64,000 nt of DNA from Hungatella sp. UBA4396 (GCA_002389905.1 DGRE01000007.1:71293-135292); one strand, 5' to 3'; counted from the stretch's first letter, positions 1-8,857 are shown. The notes: a model not told the origin generated them from the letters alone. A program made the numbers and translations.

Positions 1-147
1 GAAATCAACCGCAGAATCACTTCCTATGAATACAATAAGGTGCTGGAAGAGGCAATCCGCCTCGGCCTGACCCAGGGCTTCATGCAGGAAAAAAGCAGCG
101 CAAAAGAAGAATACACGCCGCTCTTTGATCTGGAAGGAATCCAGTAA
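1..147 (+). CDS. Radical SAM protein, C-terminal end only
   Basis: Open from the first base and ending in TAA at 145-147, this gives the last 48 residues of a protein that begins before the window. The readable end includes ITSYEYNKVLEEA, then GFMQEKSSAKEEYTP and a final DLEGIQ. This resembles the conserved C-terminus of the PflX-like radical SAM family (annotated as putative pyruvate formate-lyase activating enzyme-like proteins, function not settled). The CxxxCxxC cluster motif would lie upstream and cannot be checked. A perfect inverted repeat follows at 168-210. The family call rests on the tail only. Confidence 0.6.
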   Translation, partial: EINRRITSYEYNKVLEEAIRLGLTQGFMQEKSSAKEEYTPLFDLEGIQ

Positions 148-167
148 TATGTAAAAACGCAAATAGA

Positions 168-210
168 AACGGATAACGACTGCGATTATTACAAGCATTC
201 GTTATCCGTT
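168..210. terminator. Perfect 12-bp inverted repeat after the radical SAM gene
   Basis: AACGGATAACGA (168-179) and TCGTTATCCGTT (199-210) are perfectly complementary around a 19-nt loop. No long T-run follows on either strand, so it is a weak or bidirectional terminator by inspection. It lies between the plus-strand radical SAM gene and the minus-strand transcript predicted from the promoter at 624-652. Confidence 0.55.
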
Positions 211-442
211 CTTCGTTATGTCATCCAATGGTCTTGATACCTCTTTTCCTTCTCATGTTTCTCTGTATTGATATACATTAGCATGATCTATATTAAATTT
301 TTTCCGCTCCCCGTCGTTATACACCAGCTTCATGGATTATCGTTTCTTCTCCTTCTATATTCATTCGCACATACAACAAATTATATGATATCTTTCGTTT
401 TCGTCCAAAATCTTATACGTTTTCTCCATGAATTCTATCTTT

Positions 443-571
443 TTAATCAATGATTTTATACTGCAAAGATTGGCTTTTAACATCGGTAGATTGGGATTTT
501 CCTATTGTTCCATTTATAAAATTATAAATGAAACGAAGCTGAACTTTTTGGTGGACTGTACCTCCTTCCAT
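443..571 (-). CDS. Possible 42-aa small protein behind a consensus promoter
   Basis: This short open frame on the minus strand starts at ATG 571 and ends at TAA 443. It begins MEGGTVHQKV and contains one hydrophobic stretch near residues 12-22. I recognise no family. Its main support is position: it is the first ATG downstream of a perfect sigma-A promoter (624-652). The ribosome binding site is weak (AGAAGTG, about 7 nt upstream). A second short frame on the same strand (from about 486 to 365, reading MLKANLCSIKSLIKK and ending ICCMCE) overlaps its end in another frame. The locus could therefore be a decayed gene, a dual small-ORF transcript, or a non-coding RNA. The rest of 211-870 is AT-rich with no convincing gene. 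Confidence 0.3.
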   Translation of the reverse strand: MEGGTVHQKVQLRFIYNFINGTIGKSQSTDVKSQSLQYKIID

Positions 572-623
572 AAATTTTCACTTCTTATTGCTATAACTGT
601 GGGGTCCCCTTTGTTATGGCTTT

Positions 624-652
624 ATTATAGCGTACAAGTTTCTATTTGTCAA
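624..652 (-). promoter_or_regulatory. Consensus sigma-A promoter, minus strand
   Basis: On the minus strand TTGACA (652-647) and TATAAT (629-624) are separated by exactly 17 bp. Both hexamers match consensus. Transcription would start near 617 and run toward the inverted repeat at 168-210. No established gene lies in that direction, only small open frames. Confidence 0.75.
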
Positions 653-796
653 TACTATTCTAAAATTATTTTTATATATTTTGTAAATTTTCAAATTGTA
701 TATAACTTTTTTGATATTATATTCAATTTGTTCAGATAAATAAAAAACATTTTTTTGCTTTTATTCCAGTATTTCAAACTTTTCCATATACATAGA

Positions 797-844
797 CAGA
801 AAAAGAAGCATAGCCGGCAGCTTTTATGCCTTGCTCTGCTTCTT
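797..844 (-). terminator. Terminator after ftsH
   Basis: The arms 803-814 and 833-844 (AAGAAGCATAGC / GCTCTGCTTCTT) pair with one mismatch. Read on the minus strand, the hairpin is followed by CTTTTTCT (797-804). It lies just beyond the ftsH stop codon at 871. Confidence 0.75.
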
Positions 845-870
845 CCTTTTATTTATATATCAAGCCATGA

Positions 871-2736
871 TTATACAGCCGGTTCCCTGCGGAAAATTTC
901 CATAAATTCCTCTCCGGTAATAGTCTCCCGCTCCAGTAAATACTCTGCGATTTCATGAAGCTTCTTCTCATTATCCTTCAATATCTTAAGAGCCTTCTGA
1001 TGCTGTTCCCTGATAATCCGGATTACCTCATCATCGATCTTTTTAGCTGTCTTGGAAGAACAGGAAAGAGAAGTATCCCCGCCTAAATACTGGTTGGTCA
1101 CTGTTTCCAAAGCCACCATATCAAATTCATCACTCATGCCGTAACGGGTTACCATGGCCCTGGCAATTCTGGTGGCCTGCTCAATGTCATTGGCAGCTCC
1201 GCTGGTGACAGTGTTAAAAACCAGTTCCTCGGCGGCTCTTCCGCCTGTAAAAGTGGCGATCTTGCTGAGCGCTGCATCCTTTGTCAGCAGATGGCGTTCC
1301 TCTTCATCCACCTGCATGGTGTAACCTAAAGCCCCGGAAGTTCTTGGGATAATGGTGATCTTATGGACCGGAGCCGAATCGTTTTGGGAAGCTGCAACGA
1401 GAGCATGCCCCACCTCATGATAGGCGATGATCTTTCTCTCATTGACATTGATGGAGGCATCCTTTCTCTGGTATCCGGCGATGACCACTTCCACACTTTC
1501 CTCTAAATCTCTCTGTCCCACCGTATGTCTGCCCATTCGGACTGCCCTTAGGGCAGCTTCGTTGACAATGTTGGCAAGATCTGCTCCGCTGGCCCCTGCT
1601 GTCGCCAGGGCGATTCCGCGGAAATCCACATCATCTGACAGCTTCACATTTTTGCCGTGAACCTTTAAGATGGCTTCCCGCCCATTTAAATCCGGCAGTT
1701 CCACGGGAATCCGGCGGTCAAAACGGCCCGGCCTTAAGAGGGCTTTGTCCAAAGAATCAGGACGGTTGGTAGCCGCCAATATAACAACACCTTTTTTGCC
1801 GTCAAATCCATCCATCTCAGCTAAAAGCTGGTTTAAGGTCTGTTCTCTCTCATCATTTCCTGAAAATCCGTGACCGTCACGCTTCTTTCCGATGGTGTCG
1901 ATCTCGTCAATGAACACGATACAGGGAGCCTTTTCAGTGGCCTGCTTAAACAAATCCCTGACCTTTGCAGCACCCATTCCCACAAACATTTCCACAAATT
2001 CAGAGCCTGAAATGGAGAAAAACGGAACGTGTGCCTCTCCTGCCACCGCCCTTGCAAGCAGGGTCTTACCCGTTCCCGGAGGCCCTACCAAAAGGGCTCC
2101 CTTGGGAAGAGTGGCTCCGATATCGGCATATTTCTTAGGATTGTGAAGGAAATCCACGATTTCCTTTAAAGCCTCCTTAGCTTCCTCCTGACCGGCCACG
2201 TCCCGGAAAGTCTTTCCGGTTTCAGATTCCGCATAAATTTTAGCATTGGACTTTCCAAAGGTCATGGCGTTGCCGCCGCCCATCCTCTTTTGCATCTGCC
2301 CTGATAAGAAGTTTCCCAAAAACACAAAAATCAGAATAGGAAAAATCCAGGTCAGCAAAAAGGAAATCATGGGAGACATCTGCTTGACAATGGTCTCTTC
2401 AAACTGGACGTTTTTTTCAAGCAACCGATCCGTCAGGCCTTCATCAGGCCATGGACCGGTTTTATACACCTCATAATCCGGCTTACCCTCCAAGTTCGTT
2501 TTTCCCGTATCCGATTTAAACTGGATTTCCGTATTAGTCCTTGCAACAGACTGAATCTTTCCCTCCTCCAGCATTTCTAAAAACGTGCTGTAAGGCACCT
2601 CTATCACAGATTTGGACTGAAGCCACGGCACTGCCATGGAATTGAATATAATCATCAGTATGAGAACAATGCTGTAATAAAATATAAATGGTTTTCTTGG
2701 GCCTTTCTTCAAACCACCATCATCTTTTAATCCCAT
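871..2736 (-). CDS. ftsH: ATP-dependent zinc metalloprotease FtsH
   Basis: Membrane-anchored AAA+ protease that extracts and degrades membrane and short-lived cytosolic proteins. An N-terminal membrane segment (about residues 16-36), an external domain and a second membrane segment (about 122-144) precede the AAA domain. This has Walker A GPPGTGKT (218-225), Walker B IVFIDEID (273-280) and the second region of homology with arginine fingers (about 335-342). The zinc site HEVGH (440-444) opens the peptidase domain. Length (621 aa) is normal for the family. I chose ATG 2736 over the in-frame GTG nine bases upstream because GGGAGG sits 8 bp before the ATG and overlaps the GTG. It lies 24 bp downstream of the flavodoxin gene and may be co-transcribed with it. 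A terminator follows. Confidence 0.97.
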   Translation of the reverse strand: MGLKDDGGLKKGPRKPFIFYYSIVLILMIIFNSMAVPWLQSKSVIEVPYSTFLEMLEEGKIQSVARTNTEIQFKSDTGKTNLEGKPDYEVYKTGPWPDEGLTDRLLEKNVQFEETIVKQMSPMISFLLTWIFPILIFVFLGNFLSGQMQKRMGGGNAMTFGKSNAKIYAESETGKTFRDVAGQEEAKEALKEIVDFLHNPKKYADIGATLPKGALLVGPPGTGKTLLARAVAGEAHVPFFSISGSEFVEMFVGMGAAKVRDLFKQATEKAPCIVFIDEIDTIGKKRDGHGFSGNDEREQTLNQLLAEMDGFDGKKGVVILAATNRPDSLDKALLRPGRFDRRIPVELPDLNGREAILKVHGKNVKLSDDVDFRGIALATAGASGADLANIVNEAALRAVRMGRHTVGQRDLEESVEVVIAGYQRKDASINVNERKIIAYHEVGHALVAASQNDSAPVHKITIIPRTSGALGYTMQVDEEERHLLTKDAALSKIATFTGGRAAEELVFNTVTSGAANDIEQATRIARAMVTRYGMSDEFDMVALETVTNQYLGGDTSLSCSSKTAKKIDDEVIRIIREQHQKALKILKDNEKKLHEIAEYLLERETITGEEFMEIFRREPAV

Positions 2737-2760
2737 AAAATCCACCTCCCTTTTCTTCCG

Positions 2761-3264
2761 TCATTTTTTCAGAACCCCTTCTGCAAACTCACAGGCATTT
2801 TGAAAATCCTGTTCATCGGGATGAAGCATGGCATCCTCGTATGCGGCAATCAGGGTTCTGATCTGAGGGGTATCGCATACCGCCTGCATCTGTCTGTATT
2901 TTTCCAAAACTCTGGGCGCCATCTTTCCTCCGCAGAGAAAACAGCCCAGATATTCATTGTCATCAGGGATAAAAACGGAAACCTGTTTTTCCACCTGCTT
3001 AAAATATTCTTTGTTTCCGGAAAGCCCGCAGGTGCCGAATAAAGCCACCCGCTTACCGTGCAGTCCTGAGAGAAAATCGATCACTTCTGTCGTGCAGATT
3101 CCCCGATTGTTCCAGAATCCCACAAAATAAGTATCTGCTTCCTCTCCTCCCAATTCCTCCAGACTGACAATGTCCTTGGATTTTCCCGGGAGCGCTTCAA
3201 AAATCTTTACGGCTACCTTCTGAGTGTTTCCGGTTTTACTCGTATACACAACCAAATAATCCAT
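2761..3264 (-). CDS. Flavodoxin-family protein
   Basis: Small cytoplasmic FMN-binding electron carrier of the Flavodoxin_3 type, 167 aa. The N-terminus reads MDYLVVYTSKTGNTQKVA; the T/S-x-T-G-N-T loop is the FMN phosphate-binding motif directly after the first beta strand. The middle (GFWNNRGICTTEV) resembles the flavin-loop region of this subfamily. The ATG at 3264 is preceded by GAGGAGG. It is transcribed toward ftsH with a short gap, so the two may share a message. The electron-transfer partner cannot be told from the sequence. Confidence 0.85.
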   Translation of the reverse strand: MDYLVVYTSKTGNTQKVAVKIFEALPGKSKDIVSLEELGGEEADTYFVGFWNNRGICTTEVIDFLSGLHGKRVALFGTCGLSGNKEYFKQVEKQVSVFIPDDNEYLGCFLCGGKMAPRVLEKYRQMQAVCDTPQIRTLIAAYEDAMLHPDEQDFQNACEFAEGVLKK

Positions 3265-3289
3265 ATATTCAGCCTCCTCTATTCAATAA

Positions 3290-3316
3290 AGTATACCAAA
3301 TTGGCTTATTTATCAA
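3290..3316 (-). promoter_or_regulatory. Possible promoter of the flavodoxin-ftsH pair
   Basis: TTGATA (3316-3311) and TATACT (3295-3290) lie 15 bp apart on the minus strand, about 26 bp before the flavodoxin start. The spacing is shorter than ideal, so this is tentative. Confidence 0.4.
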
Positions 3317-3395
3317 TAGAAAATCGGAAATGTTAATACAATTTATGTAACTTTTAGAATTTATGCCGCAAAATTCATAACTATAAATAGCACAA

Positions 3396-4919
3396 TTATG
3401 AATCTTTTCTCCCCTTGTTCCAGTCCCGGCATATGGCCTCTGAAAGCCCCAAGGCAGTGTAAACATCGGCCACCACATCGGCCTTTTTACCGTATTCCAT
3501 AAGTGCCCTTGCAGTCATATCCCCGATGCAGGCCACTTTCTTTCCCTCCAGGACTTGCCTTCCTGCCTCCTCTGACCCCTGAAAAAACGCTTCCACACCA
3601 GAAGCACTGGCAAAGGCAACATAGTCCAAATCCTTCAAAGCTTCTCTTCTCTTCTCCTCCCCCGTTCCATCCCATTCCACCTCATATAAAGCCACGTCCT
3701 CATAAAAAATTCCAGCCTCATCAAGAACCTGATTCAGCTCCTTGGAACCGCCCGAAGATCTGGGAATCAAAATCCTGTCCTTTTCCGATATCAGATTTCT
3801 AAGCCCTTCCGCCAGATCCTTTACCTGATATCTGTCTGGAATGTAATCTGCAAAAAAGCCATGATTCTGCAGTTCTTCGGCCGTTCCCTTTCCCACAGCG
3901 GCAAATTTCACATGGCCCACAGACCGGAAGTCATATCCCAGCTCCAAAAGACCCAGGAAAAATTCCTTCACCCCGTTGGCGCTGGTAAACACAATCCAGG
4001 TATAGGCAGAAAGCTGCTCATAGACATTTTTCATGGTTTCTTCTCCCCACCGGGATTTTATGGAAAGCCTTAAAATATAAGATCCCATCCCTCCAAGAGA
4101 TTTCAAAGCCTTCAAAAGCCTGAGTCCAAAGCTTTCCGTTCCGGTCACTCCGATCCGGCACCCTTCTAAAGGCTGACGGTAAGTAGAAGAAAAATCAAGA
4201 GCCGCCGTTTCTCCCACCACAATGATGGCAGGACTTCCAATCCCTGCCTCTTTTACCTTTTCCCTGATATCCTTTAAGGTTCCCCGGACTACTTTCTGCT
4301 CCAAAAGGGTTCCATTCTGGATGACCGCAGCGGGCATTTCTTCTGATTTTCCCTGCTTTAAAAGGCCGTCTACAATGAGAGGTAAATTTCCAAGGCCCAT
4401 GAGAAACACGAGAGTTCCCTTCAGCCCGGCAAATGCTTCGAAATCTTCAGGCAATGTTTCCTCTTTGGAAAGAGTATGTCCTGTCATCACATGAAAGCTT
4501 CTGCTTACGGCCCGGTGAGTGACTGGTATTCCCGCAGAGGCCAGGGCTGCAACGGCAGAGGTGACTCCTGAAACCACTTCATAGGGGATTTTCGCCTGGG
4601 AAAGAGCCAGAATTTCCTCTCCGCCCCGGCCAAATACAAAGGGATCTCCTCCCTTTAGACGGACCACAAAAAGACCTTCGTCCGCCAGCTCCACCAGCAG
4701 GCTGTTGATCTCCTCCTGCTTCATGGAATGGGCTCCAGCCCTTTTTCCCACATAGATTTTCCTGCACTCCGGCCGCACCTCGTCAAGAAGGCGCTGCGAG
4801 GCAAGAGAATCGTAAACCACTGCATCGCATATCCGCAGTTTCCACAAACCTTTTTCTGTAATGAGGCCAGGATCTCCGGGACCGGCTCCCACCAGATAGA
4901 CCACTCCTGTTTTCTTCAT
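3396..4919 (-). CDS. cobA-hemD: Uroporphyrinogen-III C-methyltransferase / uroporphyrinogen-III synthase fusion
   Basis: Bifunctional tetrapyrrole enzyme of 507 aa. Residues about 4-245 are the SAM-dependent methyltransferase (CobA/SumT): VYLVGAGPGDPGLIT at the start, then VVRLKGGDPFVFGRGGEE and the GIPVTHR segment. Residues about 255-500 are uroporphyrinogen-III synthase (HemD). Together they turn hydroxymethylbilane into uroporphyrinogen III and methylate it to precorrin-2. I chose ATG 4919 (MKKTGVVYL) because AAAGGAG lies 8 bp upstream; a longer frame to 4958 would overlap the end of hemC. It is the third gene of the met8-like, hemC, cobA-hemD operon. The pathway direction is siroheme or corrinoid; heme genes are not adjacent. 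Confidence 0.95.
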   Translation of the reverse strand: MKKTGVVYLVGAGPGDPGLITEKGLWKLRICDAVVYDSLASQRLLDEVRPECRKIYVGKRAGAHSMKQEEINSLLVELADEGLFVVRLKGGDPFVFGRGGEEILALSQAKIPYEVVSGVTSAVAALASAGIPVTHRAVSRSFHVMTGHTLSKEETLPEDFEAFAGLKGTLVFLMGLGNLPLIVDGLLKQGKSEEMPAAVIQNGTLLEQKVVRGTLKDIREKVKEAGIGSPAIIVVGETAALDFSSTYRQPLEGCRIGVTGTESFGLRLLKALKSLGGMGSYILRLSIKSRWGEETMKNVYEQLSAYTWIVFTSANGVKEFFLGLLELGYDFRSVGHVKFAAVGKGTAEELQNHGFFADYIPDRYQVKDLAEGLRNLISEKDRILIPRSSGGSKELNQVLDEAGIFYEDVALYEVEWDGTGEEKRREALKDLDYVAFASASGVEAFFQGSEEAGRQVLEGKKVACIGDMTARALMEYGKKADVVADVYTALGLSEAICRDWNKGRKDS

Positions 4920-4930
4920 CACATTCTCCT

Positions 4931-5833
4931 TTATGAAAGCCCTTTGGCCGCCTGCCATGCCAGCCTGTCCAGGTCATCAAGTTCTCCCCACAGGTGAATC
5001 CGTTTTGTCTGTTCTCCTCTTCTGCTCATGCCAAGAACTTCCATCTTCCCCTCATTCAGCCGGGAGTAGATTCCAATGGGTTCATGACATCCTGCATCAA
5101 GAAATTTCAAGATTCGACGTTCCAGAGCCAGGCACATCCTGGCCTCCTCATGTTCAATGGGTTTTATGATCTCCCCTATTCCGGAATCCAGCCTGCCTTC
5201 TACGGCAAGAATCCCTTGTCCTCCGGCGGGTATAAAGGTTTCGCAGTCAAAGTAATGGTATTGATACCGGCTGTCCTCTGTCAGTCCCAGCCTTTTTAAT
5301 CCGGCTGCTGCCAGAAGGATGGCGTCATAAGACCCTTCCATCAGCTTTGCAAGCCTGGTCTGTACATTGCCCCTTAAGTTCTCGCACCGCACCAGGGAAT
5401 CCGGCCACATGGTTTTTCCGATTTCTTCTATCTGAAGCTTTCTTCTCAAACTGGAGGTGCCGATGACGATTTCCTTTTTTTCGGAAATGTCGCTGGAAGC
5501 AGGAGTCACCAGCACATCTCTGGGGTCCTCCCGTTCAGGAACCGCCACGATTCCCAGCCCTTCCTCCAACTCCATGGGAAGGTCCTTTGCACTGTGTACA
5601 GCAATATCGATCTCTCCCTTTAGAATAGCGTGCTCAAATTCCGTTATAAATACACCTTTTCCTCCAAATTCCAGAAGAGGCTTGTGGAGATTTCTATCCC
5701 CTTCCGTCTGCTTTAAGACCAGCTCTGTGGACAGTCCAGCCCCGGTCCTTTCCAAAGCCTCTGCCACCAGCTTTGCCTGGGCTACGGCCAGAGCGCTCCT
5801 TCGCGTTCCGATCCGAATGGTTTTACTTCTCAT
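4931..5833 (-). CDS. hemC: Hydroxymethylbilane synthase (porphobilinogen deaminase)
   Basis: Cytoplasmic enzyme joining four porphobilinogens into hydroxymethylbilane, the substrate of the HemD half encoded next. The 300-aa length is typical. Diagnostic stretches are RIGTRRSALAVAQA near the start, HSAKDLP (about 80-86), GTSSLRR (about 125-131), LRGNVQTRL and LDAGCHEPIG, where the Cys carries the dipyrromethane cofactor. Its start overlaps the end of the upstream dehydrogenase gene by 11 bp and its stop lies 11 bp before the cobA-hemD start, so the three are translationally close. Confidence 0.96.
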   Translation of the reverse strand: MRSKTIRIGTRRSALAVAQAKLVAEALERTGAGLSTELVLKQTEGDRNLHKPLLEFGGKGVFITEFEHAILKGEIDIAVHSAKDLPMELEEGLGIVAVPEREDPRDVLVTPASSDISEKKEIVIGTSSLRRKLQIEEIGKTMWPDSLVRCENLRGNVQTRLAKLMEGSYDAILLAAAGLKRLGLTEDSRYQYHYFDCETFIPAGGQGILAVEGRLDSGIGEIIKPIEHEEARMCLALERRILKFLDAGCHEPIGIYSRLNEGKMEVLGMSRRGEQTKRIHLWGELDDLDRLAWQAAKGLS

Positions 5834-6464
5834 TCTCAGCCAGCTTCCTTTCTATCAGCTCTTTTGCCTGTTCTCTGGTAAAAGTTCCGCCCTGGCGGAT
5901 TCCTTCCTCTGCCATTTCTTTAAAAATCGACATCCGAAGAGCAGAGGAGTCCACCTCTTCCTTTACCATGCTCCGGTAAGAGCCTAGCTGCCGGGCCAAT
6001 TCTCCAAGCCCGGAAGGAATGACCTCCTTCACTCTCTTTTTTAAATACTGTGCAATAGACGGCGCACTGCCTGCCGTAGAAATTCCCACAGTAATATCTG
6101 CTTCTCTGATCAGTGCGGGGAAGATAAAGCTGCATTTTTCCTGGTCATCCACCACGTTTACGGGAATCTTTCTTTCCTTGCATAAAAGGGAAATCCGTCT
6201 GTTTAACATCTCATCGGAGGTTCCTGCCACCACAAAATCCGCCTGATCCAGGTCTGATTCCTCAAAATCACGGCACAGCCATATCAGTTTTTCTCCCTCT
6301 TCCTCTATAAGCTGTCTCAGCTCAGGAATCACCTGAGGAGCCGCTACATAAATGACAGGGCCGTAATCCTTTAACACCAGAACCTTCCGGTAAGCCACGC
6401 TGCCTCCGCCCGCAATGAGACAGTGTTTCCCTTCAATATCCACAAAAAACGGGAAATATGCCAT
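5823..6464 (-). CDS. Precorrin-2 dehydrogenase / sirohydrochlorin ferrochelatase-like (Met8/CysG-N)
   Basis: First gene of the siroheme operon, 213 aa. The N-terminal Rossmann motif (YFPFFVDIEGKHCLIAGGG, with VAYRKV) binds NAD+. The central VAGTSDEMLNRRI and VNVVDDQEKCSFIFPA stretches match CysG-N/Met8, as does the following TVGISTAGSAPSIAQYLKK. The family oxidises precorrin-2 to sirohydrochlorin, and some members also insert iron; which applies here is not visible. The ATG at 6464 has an excellent GGGAGGGGG site. The final eleven bases overlap hemC. Confidence 0.9.
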   Translation of the reverse strand: MAYFPFFVDIEGKHCLIAGGGSVAYRKVLVLKDYGPVIYVAAPQVIPELRQLIEEEGEKLIWLCRDFEESDLDQADFVVAGTSDEMLNRRISLLCKERKIPVNVVDDQEKCSFIFPALIREADITVGISTAGSAPSIAQYLKKRVKEVIPSGLGELARQLGSYRSMVKEEVDSSALRMSIFKEMAEEGIRQGGTFTREQAKELIERKLAENEK

Positions 6465-6525
6465 GGTTACCCCCTCCCTTAAAAACTCTTTCCTATTCTA
6501 TCACCACACGAAAAAAAGGGCAATG

Positions 6526-6564
6526 AAAAATGCTCTCCCGGAGACAAGTCCTCACCGGGAGAGC
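6526..6564 (-). terminator. Terminator of the amino-acid ABC operon
   Basis: GCTCTCCCGG (6532-6541) pairs with CCGGGAGAGC (6555-6564). On the minus strand the stem is followed by ATTTTTC (plus-strand A-run 6526-6530). It lies just past the ATPase stop at 6572 and isolates the importer operon from the siroheme operon. Confidence 0.85.
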
Positions 6565-6571
6565 GTTCATT

Positions 6572-7321
6572 TTATAATACCTTGCTTAAAAACAGCTTTA
6601 ATCTGTCATTTTTAGGATTTGCAAAGAATTCCTTTGGTTCATTTTCCTCCAGGAAATAGCCGCCATCCATGAACATAACTCTGGTCCCCACCTCTCTGGC
6701 AAAGCCCATTTCATGAGTGACCACCACCATGGTCATCTTTTCCTCGGCCAGTTCCCGCATAACGTTTAATACCTCTCCGACCATCTCAGGGTCAAGAGCG
6801 GAGGTTGGCTCGTCAAACAGCATCACATCCGGATTCATGCACAAGGCCCGGACAATGGCAATTCTCTGCTTCTGCCCGCCGGATAACTGGCTGGGATAGG
6901 ACTGGGCCCTGTCTCCAAGCCCCACCTTCTGAAGGAGTTTGAAAGCCTGTTCCTCTGCCTCCTCCCTGCTGCGTCCCTGCAATTTCATAGGCGCAATGGT
7001 CAGATTTTTTAAAATCGTCATATGGGGGAATAAATTAAACTGCTGGAATACCATTCCCATTTTCTGGCGGTGCCTGTCAATGTCTGTTTTCTTATCCACA
7101 ATGTCCACGCCCTCAAACAGGATATGGCCGCCCGTAGGCTCCTCCAAACGGTTTAAACAGCGCAGAAATGTGCTCTTTCCCGAACCTGACGGCCCGATGA
7201 CACAAACTACATCGCCTTTATAAATATCCACGGAAATGTCCTTAAGGACTTCTATATCACCAAATTTCTTACCCAGATTCCTTACCTGAATCAGAGGTTC
7301 GTTCATATTGTCAATGCTCAC
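6572..7321 (-). CDS. Polar amino-acid ABC transporter, ATP-binding protein
   Basis: Cytoplasmic ATPase of a GlnQ/HisP-type importer, 249 aa. Walker A is GPSGSGKST (about 43-51), the Q-loop region MGMVFQQFNLFPHMT is typical of the family, the signature is LSGGQKQR, Walker B is VMLFDEPTSALDPE and the H-loop is VVVTHEM. The start is a GTG at 7321 behind AGGAGG, overlapping the end of the permease gene by 11 bp; an ATG five codons later is also possible. Last gene of the binding protein - permease - ATPase operon. The exact amino acid cannot be assigned. Confidence 0.94.
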   Translation of the reverse strand: MSIDNMNEPLIQVRNLGKKFGDIEVLKDISVDIYKGDVVCVIGPSGSGKSTFLRCLNRLEEPTGGHILFEGVDIVDKKTDIDRHRQKMGMVFQQFNLFPHMTILKNLTIAPMKLQGRSREEAEEQAFKLLQKVGLGDRAQSYPSQLSGGQKQRIAIVRALCMNPDVMLFDEPTSALDPEMVGEVLNVMRELAEEKMTMVVVTHEMGFAREVGTRVMFMDGGYFLEENEPKEFFANPKNDRLKLFLSKVL

Positions 7322-8003
7322 TCTTATGCAGCCTCCTCTCCAGTAATTTTACAAGGTAGGAAAATGCCGTAACCATGATCAGATAGATGATGGCAACTGC
7401 TACCAGGGGCATAAATGCAGAGTAGGTGCGGCTTTTAATAATATCCCCGCCCTTTGTCAGATCCTGCAGACCGATATAACCGGCTACAGAGGTTTCCTTT
7501 AAAAGAACGATGAACTCATTGGCAAGAGTGGGAATTACATTCTTAAAAGCCTGAGGCATGATGATAAACCACATCGTCTGAAAGTAGTTAAAGCCCAAGC
7601 TTCTTCCGGCCTCAAACTGCCCCTTTTCAATGGCACTGATGCCGCTTCGGAAGATTTCCGCCACATAGGCGCCGGAGTTGATTCCAAACGCAAGAACCGC
7701 CGTAAACACCTGACCCGGATTGGTCGTAGAAAAAATAACAAAATACATGATCAGGAGCTGAACAACAACCGGCGTTCCCCGGATTACCGCAAGATAAACG
7801 CTGCAAATCGCGTTCAAAACCTTCAGCTTACCGGTATTTTCATAGGTCGAACGAATGATTGCAACCAGAAATCCCAGCACAATACCGATCAATACTGCAA
7901 AAAACGTGATGATCAGCGTGTTCTTTAAGCCATCGGTAACGTACCTCCAACGGTCATCCACGATAAAATTCTGATAGAAATCATCTCTTAGCTTTTCCCA
8001 CAT
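7311..8003 (-). CDS. Polar amino-acid ABC transporter, permease
   Basis: Inner-membrane subunit of the same importer, HisM/GlnP type, 230 aa. It starts cytoplasmic (MWEKLRDDFYQNF) and has about five membrane segments, beginning with TLIITFFAVLIGIVLGFLVA. The coupling (EAA) loop reads EAGRSLGFNYFQTMWFIIMPQA, followed by LKETSVAGYIGLQDL, both hallmarks of the family. The gene lies 17 bp after the binding-protein gene and overlaps the ATPase gene. One permease implies a homodimer. Confidence 0.94.
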   Translation of the reverse strand: MWEKLRDDFYQNFIVDDRWRYVTDGLKNTLIITFFAVLIGIVLGFLVAIIRSTYENTGKLKVLNAICSVYLAVIRGTPVVVQLLIMYFVIFSTTNPGQVFTAVLAFGINSGAYVAEIFRSGISAIEKGQFEAGRSLGFNYFQTMWFIIMPQAFKNVIPTLANEFIVLLKETSVAGYIGLQDLTKGGDIIKSRTYSAFMPLVAVAIIYLIMVTAFSYLVKLLERRLHKSEH

Positions 8004-8020
8004 GGCACTCTTCCTTTTTC

Positions 8021-8857
8021 TTATTCTGCGGTGATGTACTTATCTACAATCTTCTGTAATTCACCGGATTCCTTTAACTCCTTGATAGCAGTGTTAAATT
8101 TATCCACTAATTCTGTATTATCCTTTTTGATGGCAATGGCGTATTCTTCTTCTGTAAATGCCTCGTCTAAAATCTTTAAGCCTTCATTTTCCTTTACAAA
8201 TACTTTTGCCGGTTCACGGTCAATGATAACCGCATCGATTTTTCCCTGAGTGAGGGACATAACAGCTTCCATTCCCTTGTTAAAACGCTGGATGTCTCCA
8301 TTTTCGATATCATCTGCATAAATATCTCCGGTAGTTCCTGTCTGAACGCCGATCTTCTTGCCTGTTAAATCATCAGGAGAAGCGATATCGCTGTCTTCTT
8401 TTACAATGATAACCTGGGCAGCTTCTGCATAAGTATCAGTAAAATCCACATTTTTCTTGCGGTCTTCATTAACGGTCATTCCTGCTGCTGCAAAGTCAGC
8501 CTTGCCGGACTGAATAGCCGGAATCAGGGAATCAAAAGCCATATCCTGAATCTCCAGTTCCATACCTAATTTATCTGCAATGGCTCTTGCAATATCTGCG
8601 TCAATTCCGACGATTTCATTGCTTTCACGGAATTCATATGGCGGGAACTCTGCATTGGTTACCATAACCAGCTTTCCGCCGGCTGCTTCTGTAGCTGCTT
8701 CTGAACCTTCTGCTGAAGTTTCTCCTGCCGCTGCCTCTGTTCCTGCTGTTTCTGTAGCTGCTGCAGTTGTCTCTGTCTTTGTCTGGGAGCCGCCGCAGGC
8801 AGTCAATACTGCTGCCATACAAACAGCCGCTGCGATTGTAATAATACTCTTTTTCAT
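8021..8857 (-). CDS. Amino-acid ABC transporter, substrate-binding lipoprotein
   Basis: Extracellular, lipid-anchored binding protein (SBP family 3), 278 aa. The signal peptide MKKSIITIAAAVCMAAV ends in the lipobox LTAC-GG. A low-complexity Thr/Glu/Ala linker (about residues 24-58) follows, then the periplasmic-binding fold starting LVMVTNAEFPPYEFRE, with VGIDADIARAIADKLG. I chose ATG 8857 because GGAGG lies 9 bp upstream and the signal peptide starts there; the upstream in-frame extension lacks these. First gene of the importer operon. Confidence 0.94.
   Translation of the reverse strand: MKKSIITIAAAVCMAAVLTACGGSQTKTETTAAATETAGTEAAAGETSAEGSEAATEAAGGKLVMVTNAEFPPYEFRESNEIVGIDADIARAIADKLGMELEIQDMAFDSLIPAIQSGKADFAAAGMTVNEDRKKNVDFTDTYAEAAQVIIVKEDSDIASPDDLTGKKIGVQTGTTGDIYADDIENGDIQRFNKGMEAVMSLTQGKIDAVIIDREPAKVFVKENEGLKILDEAFTEEEYAIAIKKDNTELVDKFNTAIKELKESGELQKIVDKYITAE

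Noticed and set aside
268..958. Short plus-strand open frames in the AT-rich gap before ftsH
   Set aside because: Low-complexity Phe/Ile/Tyr-rich sequences without ribosome binding sites; expected by chance in AT-rich DNA.
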